Part shown: positions 1 to 7,650 of the stretch, piece after piece
How the letters are laid out: each line of letters starts with the position of its first letter
Numbering within the stretch: the first letter of the stretch is position 1
NCBI GenBank assembly: GCA_045105615.1
Contig: JBGCDS010000028.1
Span: 1-18,450 of the forward strand
Source of the DNA: UBA1858 sp045105615
Lineage (GTDB): Bacteria; Pseudomonadota; Gammaproteobacteria; UBA4575
Reading direction: 5' to 3'
Length of the DNA stretch: 18,450 nt
Program-made: the position numbers and the translations under genes
Notes under the pieces: model-generated
Told to the model about the DNA's origin: nothing
Seen by the model: the letters and a program-made list of their open reading frames with translations, nothing else
The model's database searches: none

Positions 1-258
1 CATGTAATCATTGATGATACGCAAATTGAGGTGGGGCCTACCGAGTTCCGTTTATTAGAGTTTTTTATGACGCATCCAGATAAAGTTTACAGTCGAGCCC
101 AGTTGTTAGATTTTGTATGGGGTCGCAGCAAGTTTGTTGAAGAGCGAACTGTTGATGTACATATTCTGCGTTTGAGGAAATTATTAAAGCCTTATCACTG
201 CCATGAAATGGTTCAAACAGTAAGAGGTTACGGTTACCGCTTCATTGTTGAGAAATAA
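1..258 (+). CDS. phoB: Phosphate regulon response regulator PhoB, C-terminal part (5' truncated by window edge)
   Basis: This is the C-terminal winged-helix DNA-binding domain of an OmpR/PhoB-type response regulator; the receiver domain lies before the window. The frame is open from base 1, so the GTG at 31 is an internal valine codon and not the start. Visible hallmarks are GPTEFRLLEFFM, then the recognition-helix region VEERTVDVHILRLRKLL, then the wing VQTVRGYGYRF, all very close to classical PhoB. In this family, phosphorylated PhoB binds Pho boxes and recruits sigma-70 polymerase to phosphate-starvation genes. The stop codon overlaps the phoR start by one base (TAATG), so the two are co-transcribed and probably translationally coupled. 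The phoR and pst neighbours make PhoB far more likely than another OmpR-family member. Confidence 0.95.
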   Translation, partial: HVIIDDTQIEVGPTEFRLLEFFMTHPDKVYSRAQLLDFVWGRSKFVEERTVDVHILRLRKLLKPYHCHEMVQTVRGYGYRFIVEK

Positions 259-1565
259 TGCGGATAGCTACATTCTGGGTTGAGCTAAGGTTAGCCCTAT
301 TTGTTTTTATTGTTAGCTTGATGGTTGGCTATGTAAGTGGCCACTGGGCTTTCTCTATATCTATAGGTTTATTTGGGTTCATTATTTGGCACCTACGCCA
401 AATAATGCTTTTGCGTCGTTGGCTAATATCTGGTGCGTCCATCGAAACAGCGCCAAATCTATATGGTTCCGCTTATCAAATCATCACACAGGTGTGTGAT
501 ATCAAAAAAGGACATAACGAACAGCAAATGAACTTAGAGCGTTCATTGGCTAAATTTGATGCAGCGACTAAAGCTATGCCAGACGCTATGTTGATTGTTG
601 ATCAAATGCAGATTATTGAATGGGCAAATCCAGCAGCAAAAGCGTTATTAAAAATTGATCTATATCGTGATATTGGTCAACGCATCGATAATATTGTGCG
701 TGACCCTGAAATAACTAGCTATTTAAATAACCAAGTATTTGAGGAACCATTAGAGTTCTCTTCAGCAGATAGTTCGGAAAATGATCTTATCCTGAGAGTG
801 GTTACCTATGACGATGGTAAAAAATTACTTATTGTACATGACCATAGCGACCTGTTACGCCTCCAAAATGTGCGCAAAGAATTTGTATCCAATGCTTCTC
901 ACGAGATGCGAACACCACTAACTGTGATCATTGGCTACTTGGAGACATTATCGTTACGTGAAGAAATGACACCATTGACCCGACGCGGTGTTGATGGTGC
1001 CTTAGAGCAGGCGCAGCGATTAAAGCGCTTGATTGAAGATTTATTATCGTTATCGAGATTAGAAGGTCTGCCGCTCACAAGCAGTCAGTCAGAAAAAATT
1101 GATATTACTATGTTGATACGCGAAGGGGTCGAATTACTGAAGTCATCTGATATCTACAAAAACCAGCAATTTGATTTGGATGCTAATACATATGTTCAAA
1201 TTAATGGTGACTATCGAGAATTACAAAGTGCTATACAGAATATTATCGATAATGCGGTTAAATATTCACCTGCAGATTCTTCTATTGAGATTTGCTGGCA
1301 ACGGCGCAGTGAAGGTGGTTCATTATTAACCGTGACCAATGAAGGCGATGGTATTGAGGAGACTCATATCCCTCGTTTGACTGAACGCTTTTATCGTATA
1401 GATATGGGGCGATCACGTGATATGGGCGGTACAGGACTGGGATTGTCTATCGTTAAGCACATAATGGAACGTCACGATGGAGAATTAAGAATTAACAGTC
1501 AAAAACAAGTGGGAACGAGTGTCGAGCTATTCTTCCCAGAAGAACGAAATATTTATGAACAATAG
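258..1565 (+). CDS. phoR: Phosphate regulon sensor histidine kinase PhoR
   Basis: Inner-membrane sensor kinase, 435 residues, close to the usual PhoR length. Two adjacent hydrophobic segments (about 10-28 and 31-50) have almost no periplasmic loop, as expected for PhoR, which reads phosphate through PstB/PhoU and not an external ligand. A PAS domain follows (about 98-200). The phosphoacceptor is His215 in SNASHEMRTPLT. The ATPase domain has N-box residues N328/N332 in NIIDNAVKYSP, the PhoR-typical stretch HIPRLTERFYRID, and the G2 box GGTGLGL (390-396). The G1 box reads N361-E-G-D-G, where most kinases have D-x-G-x-G, so the adenine-contacting Asp is Asn. The start ATG overlaps the phoB stop. 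No terminator separates phoR from pstS. Confidence 0.96.
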   Translation: MRIATFWVELRLALFVFIVSLMVGYVSGHWAFSISIGLFGFIIWHLRQIMLLRRWLISGASIETAPNLYGSAYQIITQVCDIKKGHNEQQMNLERSLAKFDAATKAMPDAMLIVDQMQIIEWANPAAKALLKIDLYRDIGQRIDNIVRDPEITSYLNNQVFEEPLEFSSADSSENDLILRVVTYDDGKKLLIVHDHSDLLRLQNVRKEFVSNASHEMRTPLTVIIGYLETLSLREEMTPLTRRGVDGALEQAQRLKRLIEDLLSLSRLEGLPLTSSQSEKIDITMLIREGVELLKSSDIYKNQQFDLDANTYVQINGDYRELQSAIQNIIDNAVKYSPADSSIEICWQRRSEGGSLLTVTNEGDGIEETHIPRLTERFYRIDMGRSRDMGGTGLGLSIVKHIMERHDGELRINSQKQVGTSVELFFPEERNIYEQ

Positions 1566-1588
1566 GGGCTTAGTTTAAATCTCATTCA

Positions 1589-1606
1589 TTGTAATACCGG
1601 TGTAAC
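1589..1606 (+). promoter_or_regulatory. Putative Pho box upstream of pstS
   Basis: Two direct half-sites, TTGTAAT (1589-1595) and GTGTAAC (1600-1606), start 11 bp apart and are separated by 4 bp. This is the geometry of the PhoB site (consensus CTGTCAT, four A/T bases, CTGTCAY). Both halves differ at the same inner position, with A replacing C. The spacer ACCG is less A/T-rich than usual. The site lies about 70 bp before the pstS start and has only weak -10 candidates after it (TACTAG at 1614-1619). Its position directly upstream of the canonical PhoB target supports the call. Confidence 0.55.
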
Positions 1607-1675
1607 AATCTAGTACTAGAGTGCAGCTTCAACATTAAACATGCCGAGATAATACGGCGACTTTTAGGAGAACAA

Positions 1676-2650
1676 ATGAACTTTAAGCATATGACCGCAG
1701 CAGTAACCGCATTAGTAGCCGTTTCTACTAATGCTGTGTTTGCCGAGGCAAAAGTTGATGAAGGATTGAAAGACTACACTGTTGCAAGCGGTGTATCAGG
1801 TAATCTATCAAGTGTTGGTTCAGACACGTTAGCTAACTTGATGACACTTTGGGCAGAAGACTACAAGCGTTTCTACCCAAATGTGAATATCCAGATCCAA
1901 GCAGCAGGCTCTTCTACTGCGCCTCCAGGATTGACTGAAGGCACATCAAACTTAGGTCCTATGAGTCGTAAAATGAAAGATAAAGAAATTGCGGCATTTG
2001 AAGAAAAGTATGGCTACAAACCGACAGCGGTGCCTGTTGCGATTGATGCATTAGCTGTATTCACACATAAAGATAATCCAATTAGAGGCCTTTCAATTAA
2101 GCAGGTTGATGCGATCTTCTCTAGCACACGAAAATGTGGTGCAAAAAATACTGTGACAACGTGGGGCGACTTAGGGTTAACAGGTGATTGGGCGCGTAAA
2201 GACATCCAATTATTTGGACGTAATTCAGTCTCAGGTACTTACGGCTATTTCAAGAAGAAGGCGCTATGTAAGGGTGATTTCAAATCAACCGTTAATGAGC
2301 AACCTGGATCAGCTTCAGTTGTTCAGTCAGTGACACAGTCATTAAATGGTATTGGTTACTCTGGCATTGGTTATAAAACAACAGGTATACGTGCATTACC
2401 TTTGTCTAAAGGTAAGTCTGGTAAATTTATTGATGCCACTTCAGAAACAGCTATATCTGGGAAATACCCATTAGCACGATTCCTATATGTCTATGTAAAC
2501 AAGCATCCAAATAAGCCGCTTTCGCCATTAGAGGGTGAGTTTATGAGGTTGGTGCTATCTAAAGTAGGCCAAAAAGTAGTTGTTAAAGATGGGTATATTC
2601 CATTGCCGGCCAAAGTGGCAGAGAAAACTCTGAAATCATTAGGGATGTAA
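1676..2650 (+). CDS. pstS: Periplasmic phosphate-binding protein PstS
   Basis: High-affinity phosphate-binding lipid-free periplasmic protein of the Pst ABC importer, 324 residues. A Sec signal peptide is visible (Lys4, hydrophobic stretch about 7-20, likely cleavage VFA|EA after residue 23). Ligand-binding signatures include SVGSDT (46-51), AAGSSTAPPGL (77-86) and GRNSVSGTYGYF (181-192). This layout resembles the Pseudomonas/marine PstS subfamily more than the E. coli form. Cys154 and Cys198 could form a disulfide. The start has a clear AGGAG (1666-1670) five bases upstream. It sits behind a putative Pho box and ahead of a terminator, so it is probably made in excess over the channel subunits, as is usual for binding proteins. 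Confidence 0.96.
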   Translation: MNFKHMTAAVTALVAVSTNAVFAEAKVDEGLKDYTVASGVSGNLSSVGSDTLANLMTLWAEDYKRFYPNVNIQIQAAGSSTAPPGLTEGTSNLGPMSRKMKDKEIAAFEEKYGYKPTAVPVAIDALAVFTHKDNPIRGLSIKQVDAIFSSTRKCGAKNTVTTWGDLGLTGDWARKDIQLFGRNSVSGTYGYFKKKALCKGDFKSTVNEQPGSASVVQSVTQSLNGIGYSGIGYKTTGIRALPLSKGKSGKFIDATSETAISGKYPLARFLYVYVNKHPNKPLSPLEGEFMRLVLSKVGQKVVVKDGYIPLPAKVAEKTLKSLGM

Positions 2651-2686
2651 TTTGCCTAACTAAGATCAGCGTTAACATTAGTATAT

Positions 2687-2721
2687 GAAAGCCCTATAAA
2701 TTTTTATGGGGCTTTCTTTTT
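2687..2721 (+). terminator. Rho-independent terminator or attenuator after pstS
   Basis: A 14-base arm GAAAGCCCTATAAA (2687-2700) pairs with TTTATGGGGCTTTC (2703-2716) with a single G-T wobble, and a T run follows (2717-2721). The nominal loop is only two bases, so the A/T pairs at the top would open. It lies between pstS and pstC and should reduce read-through into the permease genes. Confidence 0.8.
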
Positions 2722-2744
2722 ATCCCATAGTCAAATTGTTCTTA

Positions 2745-2750
2745 TATAAT
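2745..2750 (+). promoter_or_regulatory. Possible internal promoter (-10 TATAAT) upstream of pstC
   Basis: A perfect TATAAT lies 35 bp before the pstC start and just downstream of the pstS terminator, so it could drive pstCAB-phoU independently of pstS. No convincing -35 hexamer or Pho box is seen at the right distance, so this is a candidate only. Confidence 0.3.
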
Positions 2751-2784
2751 ACCCCCCGACCAATGACTCAGAATCGTTTAGGAA

Positions 2785-5037
2785 ATGGAAGCCAGTAATA
2801 CTTCAGATCGAATAGCCGAAGGCCAGCGTAGATGGAAAATACGTAAAGCCATCGATATGGTGGCACGTAGAATTGTTGAAATTGGCGGTATTAGTGTCAT
2901 CGCCGCAATTGCATTAATTTTTCTATTTCTACTTAGTGTGGTGTATCCATTATTTGGCCAACCATCGATAGAAGAAATTGGTCAATATCAGACTCCAGGA
3001 GCAAATGACGAAACTATATATCTAGCCATCGAAGAGCAGGCTGAAATTGGTTTGCGCGTCGGAGAATCAGGTAACCTACTGTTTTTTAATGTAGAAAATG
3101 GTGAGACTATGGTGGAAAAAAGTCTGCCTATCTCCCCTGGTAACAGCATCACTTCATTCCAAGTTGTCAATGAGACGAATGGATTATTGGCTGTTGGTTT
3201 GCACTCAGGTGAGTTGTTGTTTTTTCAACATGACTACCAATTAGAATTTACTGACACTAGTCGAATTATTCACCCAGATATTTTATACCCCTATGGTGAA
3301 GAGCCTTTTCCTATCACTGATGGGCCGATATTAGATTTTGCGATAGGAGATAACGAAGATTCAACGTCAGTAATGGCTCGTACAGCTGACGGGAAAATCA
3401 TTTTTCAATCATTCATAAAAGAGTCTTCTTTTATTGATGAAACAACCTCGCTTGAATTAGGTGACAAAGATGAAATTAGTACTGTCGATCCTATGCTTGG
3501 GATGCTGGTTGATCCAGAACAGGAGTGGGGATACATACTGACACAGGATGGTAGTTTGTCAGCTTACGATATTCGTGAAAACAATTTCAATCTAAGAGAA
3601 AAAGTATTAGTCACTGAGGGTGATGTGCGTCCTACTATTCTTAAATTTTTGACGGGTGGCATTTCATTATTAATCGGTGATAGCAGCGGTAAATTGTCTC
3701 AATGGTTCCAAGTGCGTAGTGATGGCGATTTAGAATTTCGTATCGATAAGATTCGCGAAACACAAATTGATAACTCGCCGGTAGAAAGTATAGCAACAGA
3801 GCAGCTACGTAAGGGTGTGATTGCTGCAAGTCAGGCAGGAAAGATTAAGTTCCTATACACCACGAGTGAGCGCGATCTACTATCGTTATCAGCTAGCGAT
3901 AGTGCAATACAGACAATGGCTGTTGCTCCACGTGCGGATATCTTTATTGCAGAAGATCGAAATAGAAATATCAAAGCTTGGCATATTGATAATCATCATC
4001 CAGAAACATCTCTTTCTGCGTTGTGGGGGAAAATTTGGTACGAAGATTATGTTAAGCCAGATTATATCTGGCAGTCATCATCTGCCAGTAGTGACTTCGA
4101 ACCTAAATATAGTTTAGTACCACTAACCTTTGGAACACTAAAAGCAGCATTCTACGCAATGATGTTTGCCATGCCGTTGGCTATCTGTGGGGCAATTTTT
4201 ACTGCCTATTTTATGGCACCCCCAATGCGTGCAATTGTGAAGCCATCCATTGAGATCATGGAAGCATTGCCAACGGTAATTCTCGGTTTCCTCGCCGGAT
4301 TATGGCTTGCACCATTTGTAGAACTACACCTGCCTGGCGTATTTAGTATTTTTATATTGATGCCAATTGGTATTATCGCGCTATCCCTAGTGTGGTGGAG
4401 ACTGCCTGGATCTACCAAACGCTTTATTCCTGAAGGGTGGCAGGCTGCTGCGCTAATTATTCCTGTAGTGATTATCGCTTTATTATGTGTATGGGTTTCA
4501 CCTTTTATAGAACGAGTGCTTTTTGATGGTGACATTCGAATTTGGTTAGGTGAAGAACTCGGCATTGGATTTGATCAGCGTAATGCGTTGATTATTGGTA
4601 TCGCGATGGGTTTTGCCGTCATACCCACTATTTTCTCGATTGCAGAAGATGCAATCTTCAGTGTGCCAAAACATTTAACCTCAGGCTCTTTGGCCTTAGG
4701 TGCTACGCCATGGCAAACATTAGTCCGTGTAGTATTACTCTCAGCTAGCCCAGGCATTTTCTCTGCAGTGATGATTGGTTTCGGTCGTGCCGTTGGCGAA
4801 ACAATGATTGTATTGATGGCGACAGGTAATACACCGGTAATGGACTTCAGCATATTCCAAGGCATGCGTACTTTATCCGCAAACGTTGCGGTCGAATTGC
4901 CAGAATCAGAAGTGGATAGTACTCACTATCGTATTTTGTTCTTGGCCGCATTTGTTTTATTTATTTTTACTTTCTTCTTTAATACGGTGGCGGAAATAGT
5001 GCGCCAGCGCTTAAGAAAGAAATACAGTAGCTTATAA
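2785..5037 (+). CDS. pstC: Phosphate ABC transporter permease PstC with large periplasmic insertion
   Basis: One of the two membrane subunits of the PstSCAB phosphate importer. At 750 residues it is more than twice the E. coli PstC length (about 319). After TM1 (about 34-58) comes a roughly 385-residue polar region (about 60-445) rich in repeated beta-strand patterns of a WD40/propeller flavour (for example SGELLFFQ, DGKIIFQ, DGSLSAYD, SGKLSQWF). The ABC permease core follows, with the EAA loop GSLALGATPWQTLVRVVLLS near 634-653 that docks on PstB. Long PstC forms are known in Pseudomonas-like gammaproteobacteria. ATG 2785 is the first possible start after an in-frame TAG at 2779. Its AGGAA lies unusually close (2780-2784), so initiation may be weak. 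pstA starts 5 bp after the stop. Confidence 0.93.
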   Translation: MEASNTSDRIAEGQRRWKIRKAIDMVARRIVEIGGISVIAAIALIFLFLLSVVYPLFGQPSIEEIGQYQTPGANDETIYLAIEEQAEIGLRVGESGNLLFFNVENGETMVEKSLPISPGNSITSFQVVNETNGLLAVGLHSGELLFFQHDYQLEFTDTSRIIHPDILYPYGEEPFPITDGPILDFAIGDNEDSTSVMARTADGKIIFQSFIKESSFIDETTSLELGDKDEISTVDPMLGMLVDPEQEWGYILTQDGSLSAYDIRENNFNLREKVLVTEGDVRPTILKFLTGGISLLIGDSSGKLSQWFQVRSDGDLEFRIDKIRETQIDNSPVESIATEQLRKGVIAASQAGKIKFLYTTSERDLLSLSASDSAIQTMAVAPRADIFIAEDRNRNIKAWHIDNHHPETSLSALWGKIWYEDYVKPDYIWQSSSASSDFEPKYSLVPLTFGTLKAAFYAMMFAMPLAICGAIFTAYFMAPPMRAIVKPSIEIMEALPTVILGFLAGLWLAPFVELHLPGVFSIFILMPIGIIALSLVWWRLPGSTKRFIPEGWQAAALIIPVVIIALLCVWVSPFIERVLFDGDIRIWLGEELGIGFDQRNALIIGIAMGFAVIPTIFSIAEDAIFSVPKHLTSGSLALGATPWQTLVRVVLLSASPGIFSAVMIGFGRAVGETMIVLMATGNTPVMDFSIFQGMRTLSANVAVELPESEVDSTHYRILFLAAFVLFIFTFFFNTVAEIVRQRLRKKYSSL

Positions 5038-5042
5038 CTATT

Positions 5043-6707
5043 ATGAATACAGAAAAGCTAGGCTTCTTTAAAAGCGGCACACCTTGGGTTTGGTTAAACG
5101 CAGGTGCAGTGTCTATTAGTATGATTATGGTCGTAGGCCTGCTAATTCTTATTGCGGTGAGAGGGCTAGGACATTTTTGGCCAAAGACAATTTGGGAAAT
5201 CGATTATCTTGAAGGTGATAATCAGATTGTATTGCTAGGTGAGCGATCAAAAACAGAGACCGTACCTGCGAAACAATTAGTTGCATCAGGATTGCATCTC
5301 GAATTTGAAGAAGAGTTTGTAGAGCGCACGCTACTAAAGATTGGCAACCGTGATATGTATGGTGTTGATTTTAAATTGATAGTGCAGCCAGGCGAAGTGG
5401 AAGTGCGTAAACCCGATAATGCCATTGTATTTGAGCGAACACAGTGGGGTAACTTCTACGGCTTCTTGCAGTCGCTTAGTGAAAATGGTGAGACACTAAA
5501 TATTAAATCAGTCGAACTGTGGGATGAGCTCCAAAGCCGTTTGAAACGAGTTGATGATCTGCGCGATGAAATTCATGAGATTGAAAAGTACGATATTGGA
5601 AAGATTAATTACAAGATCGAAAAATTACGTTTAAAGGAACGCAGGATAGAGTTAAGTGGCATCAATGATGCAGATGCGATTGCAGACCTTAAAGCCCAGC
5701 GTAAAATTCTAGATGATGAATACGAAGTGCTAAAAGGTGACCTAGGGAAATTATATTCAGCGATAGCGCGTGACCAAGCGTTAATGACAATACAAGATGG
5801 TCGAGAAAAACTGATTAAATTAGCTGATATTGTTAAAGCAACTAAACCTAATGCAATGGGTTTGGGGACAAAGCTGGGACACTATTTTGTTAATCTTAAA
5901 AACTTCGTGACAGACGATCCGCGAGAAGCGAATACGGAAGGAGGCATCTTCCCGGCTATATTTGGCACCGTGATGATGGTGTTGTTGATGTCTATTATCG
6001 TGACACCTTTCGGTGTGATTGCAGCTATTTATTTGCGTGAGTATGCTAAGCAAGGCTTCGTAACTAGATTAGTCAGAATATCAGTGAACAATTTAGCCGG
6101 TGTGCCCTCTATAGTGTATGGCGTATTTGGCCTAGGCTTTTTTGTTTATTTTTTGGGTGGCAATATTGATCAGCTATTTTACCCAGAAGCATTGCCATCA
6201 CCTACATTTGGTTCTGGTGGATTAATGTGGGCGTCATTAACTTTGGCGTTACTAACAGTACCTGTTGTGATCGTTGCTACAGAAGAGGGGTTATCAAGAA
6301 TTCCAAGTTCGGTTAGAGAGGGCTCATTAGCATTGGGTGCCACTAAGGCGGAAACATTATGGCGTACAGTGCTTCCAATGGCGAGCCCAGCAATGATGAC
6401 GGGATTAATCTTAGCCGTAGCACGAGCGGCCGGAGAAGTTGCACCATTAATGTTGGTGGGAGCAGTTAAGTTGGCTCCGTCTTTACCGCTTGATTTAAAC
6501 GCACCATTTTTGCATTTAGAAAGAAAGTTTATGCATTTAGGTTTTCACATCTACGATGTTGGTTTTCAGAGCCCTAACGTGGAAGCCGCACGTCCATTAG
6601 TATATGCCACAGCATTAATCTTAGTGGTTGTGATTATATTGCTGAATTTATCTGCGATATATATTCGTAACCATTTGCGAGAAAAATATCGCACTATGGA
6701 ACACTAA
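5043..6707 (+). CDS. pstA: Phosphate ABC transporter permease PstA with periplasmic coiled-coil insertion
   Basis: Second membrane subunit of the phosphate importer, 554 residues against about 296 in E. coli. TM1 (about 16-42) is followed by a periplasmic region of about 260 residues. Its second half (about 158-262) is highly charged with heptad-like spacing of Leu/Ile and reads as a coiled coil (LQSRLKRVDDLRDEIHEIEK and onward). The long N-terminal extension matches my recollection of the DUF3333-type extension of long PstA proteins. The permease core starts near 300. Its EAA loop GSLALGATKAETLWRTVLPM lies at about 428-447, followed by ARAAGEVAPLMLVGAV. No Shine-Dalgarno is evident in the 5-bp gap after pstC, which suggests translational coupling. 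Confidence 0.93.
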   Translation: MNTEKLGFFKSGTPWVWLNAGAVSISMIMVVGLLILIAVRGLGHFWPKTIWEIDYLEGDNQIVLLGERSKTETVPAKQLVASGLHLEFEEEFVERTLLKIGNRDMYGVDFKLIVQPGEVEVRKPDNAIVFERTQWGNFYGFLQSLSENGETLNIKSVELWDELQSRLKRVDDLRDEIHEIEKYDIGKINYKIEKLRLKERRIELSGINDADAIADLKAQRKILDDEYEVLKGDLGKLYSAIARDQALMTIQDGREKLIKLADIVKATKPNAMGLGTKLGHYFVNLKNFVTDDPREANTEGGIFPAIFGTVMMVLLMSIIVTPFGVIAAIYLREYAKQGFVTRLVRISVNNLAGVPSIVYGVFGLGFFVYFLGGNIDQLFYPEALPSPTFGSGGLMWASLTLALLTVPVVIVATEEGLSRIPSSVREGSLALGATKAETLWRTVLPMASPAMMTGLILAVARAAGEVAPLMLVGAVKLAPSLPLDLNAPFLHLERKFMHLGFHIYDVGFQSPNVEAARPLVYATALILVVVIILLNLSAIYIRNHLREKYRTMEH

Positions 6708-6741
6708 TAAAAAATTGTACAAAATATAGAGCCATTAATTT

Positions 6742-7563
6742 ATGACTATTGATACCCCAGTGTCCGATCAAGTCTTCCACGGGAAGGAATCAAAAAAGAT
6801 CGAAGACGAAGAGATCTGCATGCAGTGTAAAGATTTTTCACTTTTCTATGGTGAGAAACAAGCGCTGTTTGATATTACTATGGATATTCCATCGAGCCGT
6901 GTTACTGCTTTTATTGGCCCGAGTGGCTGTGGTAAATCAACACTGTTACGTTGTATGAATCGAATGAACGATTTGATTGATAGTGTCACTCTTAAGGGTG
7001 ACATGTTGCTAAGAGGTGAGGACGTTTATGATAGAAGCGTCAACGTTACCGATCTACGCCGAAGAGTAGGAATGGTGTTTCAAAAACCAAATCCCTTTCC
7101 AAAATCTATTTTTGAAAATGTTGCCTATGGTTTGCGTCTACAAGGCGTCTCTAACAAAAGAGAAATTGAAGATCGTGTTGAGTGGTCTTTGAAGCGTGCC
7201 GCACTATGGGATGAGGTTGGCGGTCGCTTGCAAGAAAATGCCTTCGCGCTTTCAGGTGGCCAACAACAACGATTAGTCATTGCTCGAGCAATCGCTATTC
7301 AGCCTGAAGTGTTATTGCTAGATGAACCGGCTTCAGCGTTAGATCCAATTTCTACACTTAAAATTGAAGAACTAATTTTTGAGCTTAAATCACAGTACAC
7401 AGTAGTGATTGTAACTCATAATATGCAACAAGCTGCTCGTGTTTCTGATTACACGGCGTTCCTATATTTAGGAGAGCTAATTGAGTTCGACGCAACAGAT
7501 AAATTATTTACTAATCCAAAAGAAAAGCAGACAGAAGATTACATTACCGGGCGTTATGGATAA
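6742..7563 (+). CDS. pstB: Phosphate ABC transporter ATPase PstB
   Basis: Cytoplasmic ATPase that powers phosphate import and, in this family, relays transport state to PhoU/PhoR. At 273 residues it is slightly longer than E. coli PstB (257), because of a polar N-terminal extension of about 25 residues. All ABC motifs are intact: Walker A GPSGCGKST (59-67), Q-loop Gln114 in VFQKPNPFP, signature LSGGQ (170-174), Walker B VLLLDEP (190-196) with Glu195, D-loop SALD, and the switch His226 in VTHNM. The LRCMNRMNDLI stretch after Walker A is typical of PstB. The residue after DEP is Ala where Cys or Thr is usual, which is a minor difference. It follows pstA by 34 bp with no strong ribosome binding site and no terminator. 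Confidence 0.97.
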   Translation: MTIDTPVSDQVFHGKESKKIEDEEICMQCKDFSLFYGEKQALFDITMDIPSSRVTAFIGPSGCGKSTLLRCMNRMNDLIDSVTLKGDMLLRGEDVYDRSVNVTDLRRRVGMVFQKPNPFPKSIFENVAYGLRLQGVSNKREIEDRVEWSLKRAALWDEVGGRLQENAFALSGGQQQRLVIARAIAIQPEVLLLDEPASALDPISTLKIEELIFELKSQYTVVIVTHNMQQAARVSDYTAFLYLGELIEFDATDKLFTNPKEKQTEDYITGRYG

Positions 7564-7587
7564 GTGGTGGAAATGAATTCATTAAAC

Positions 7588-7618
7588 GTATATACAAAGC
7601 ATGCAAATGTATATACAA
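7588..7618. repeat. Paired 10-bp direct repeat, each containing the dyad GTATATAC, upstream of phoU
   Basis: GTATATACAA occurs at 7588-7597 and again at 7609-7618, exactly 21 bp apart (two helical turns). Each copy begins with GTATATAC, which is its own reverse complement. The second copy extends to a perfect 10-bp palindrome, TGTATATACA (7608-7617). The palindrome GCATGC (7599-7604) lies between them. The pair sits in the 87-bp pstB-phoU gap and looks like a two-site operator. No regulator is known to me for it, and A/T-rich chance is possible. Confidence 0.4.
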
Positions 7619-7650
7619 TACAATTAATATAAACGTAGGGCTATACCGTT

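Noticed and set aside
1610..1619. CTAGTACTAG palindrome before pstS as an operator
   Set aside because: Ten-base palindromes like this occur by chance, and there is no second copy or known regulator to support it.
3821..4117. 98-residue + strand frame inside pstC
   Set aside because: It overlaps the PstC periplasmic domain in another frame, which continues cleanly through it, and the product has no recognisable features.
4206..4865. Two long antisense open frames (119 and 96 residues) opposite pstC
   Set aside because: They lie wholly inside the conserved permease core of pstC, have no ribosome binding sites, and their compositions look like the reverse complement of membrane-helix codons.
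7608..7617. TGTATATACA as a LexA (SOS) box
   Set aside because: LexA boxes need CTGT-N8-ACAG; here the spacing is TGT-N4-ACA, and phoU is not an SOS gene.
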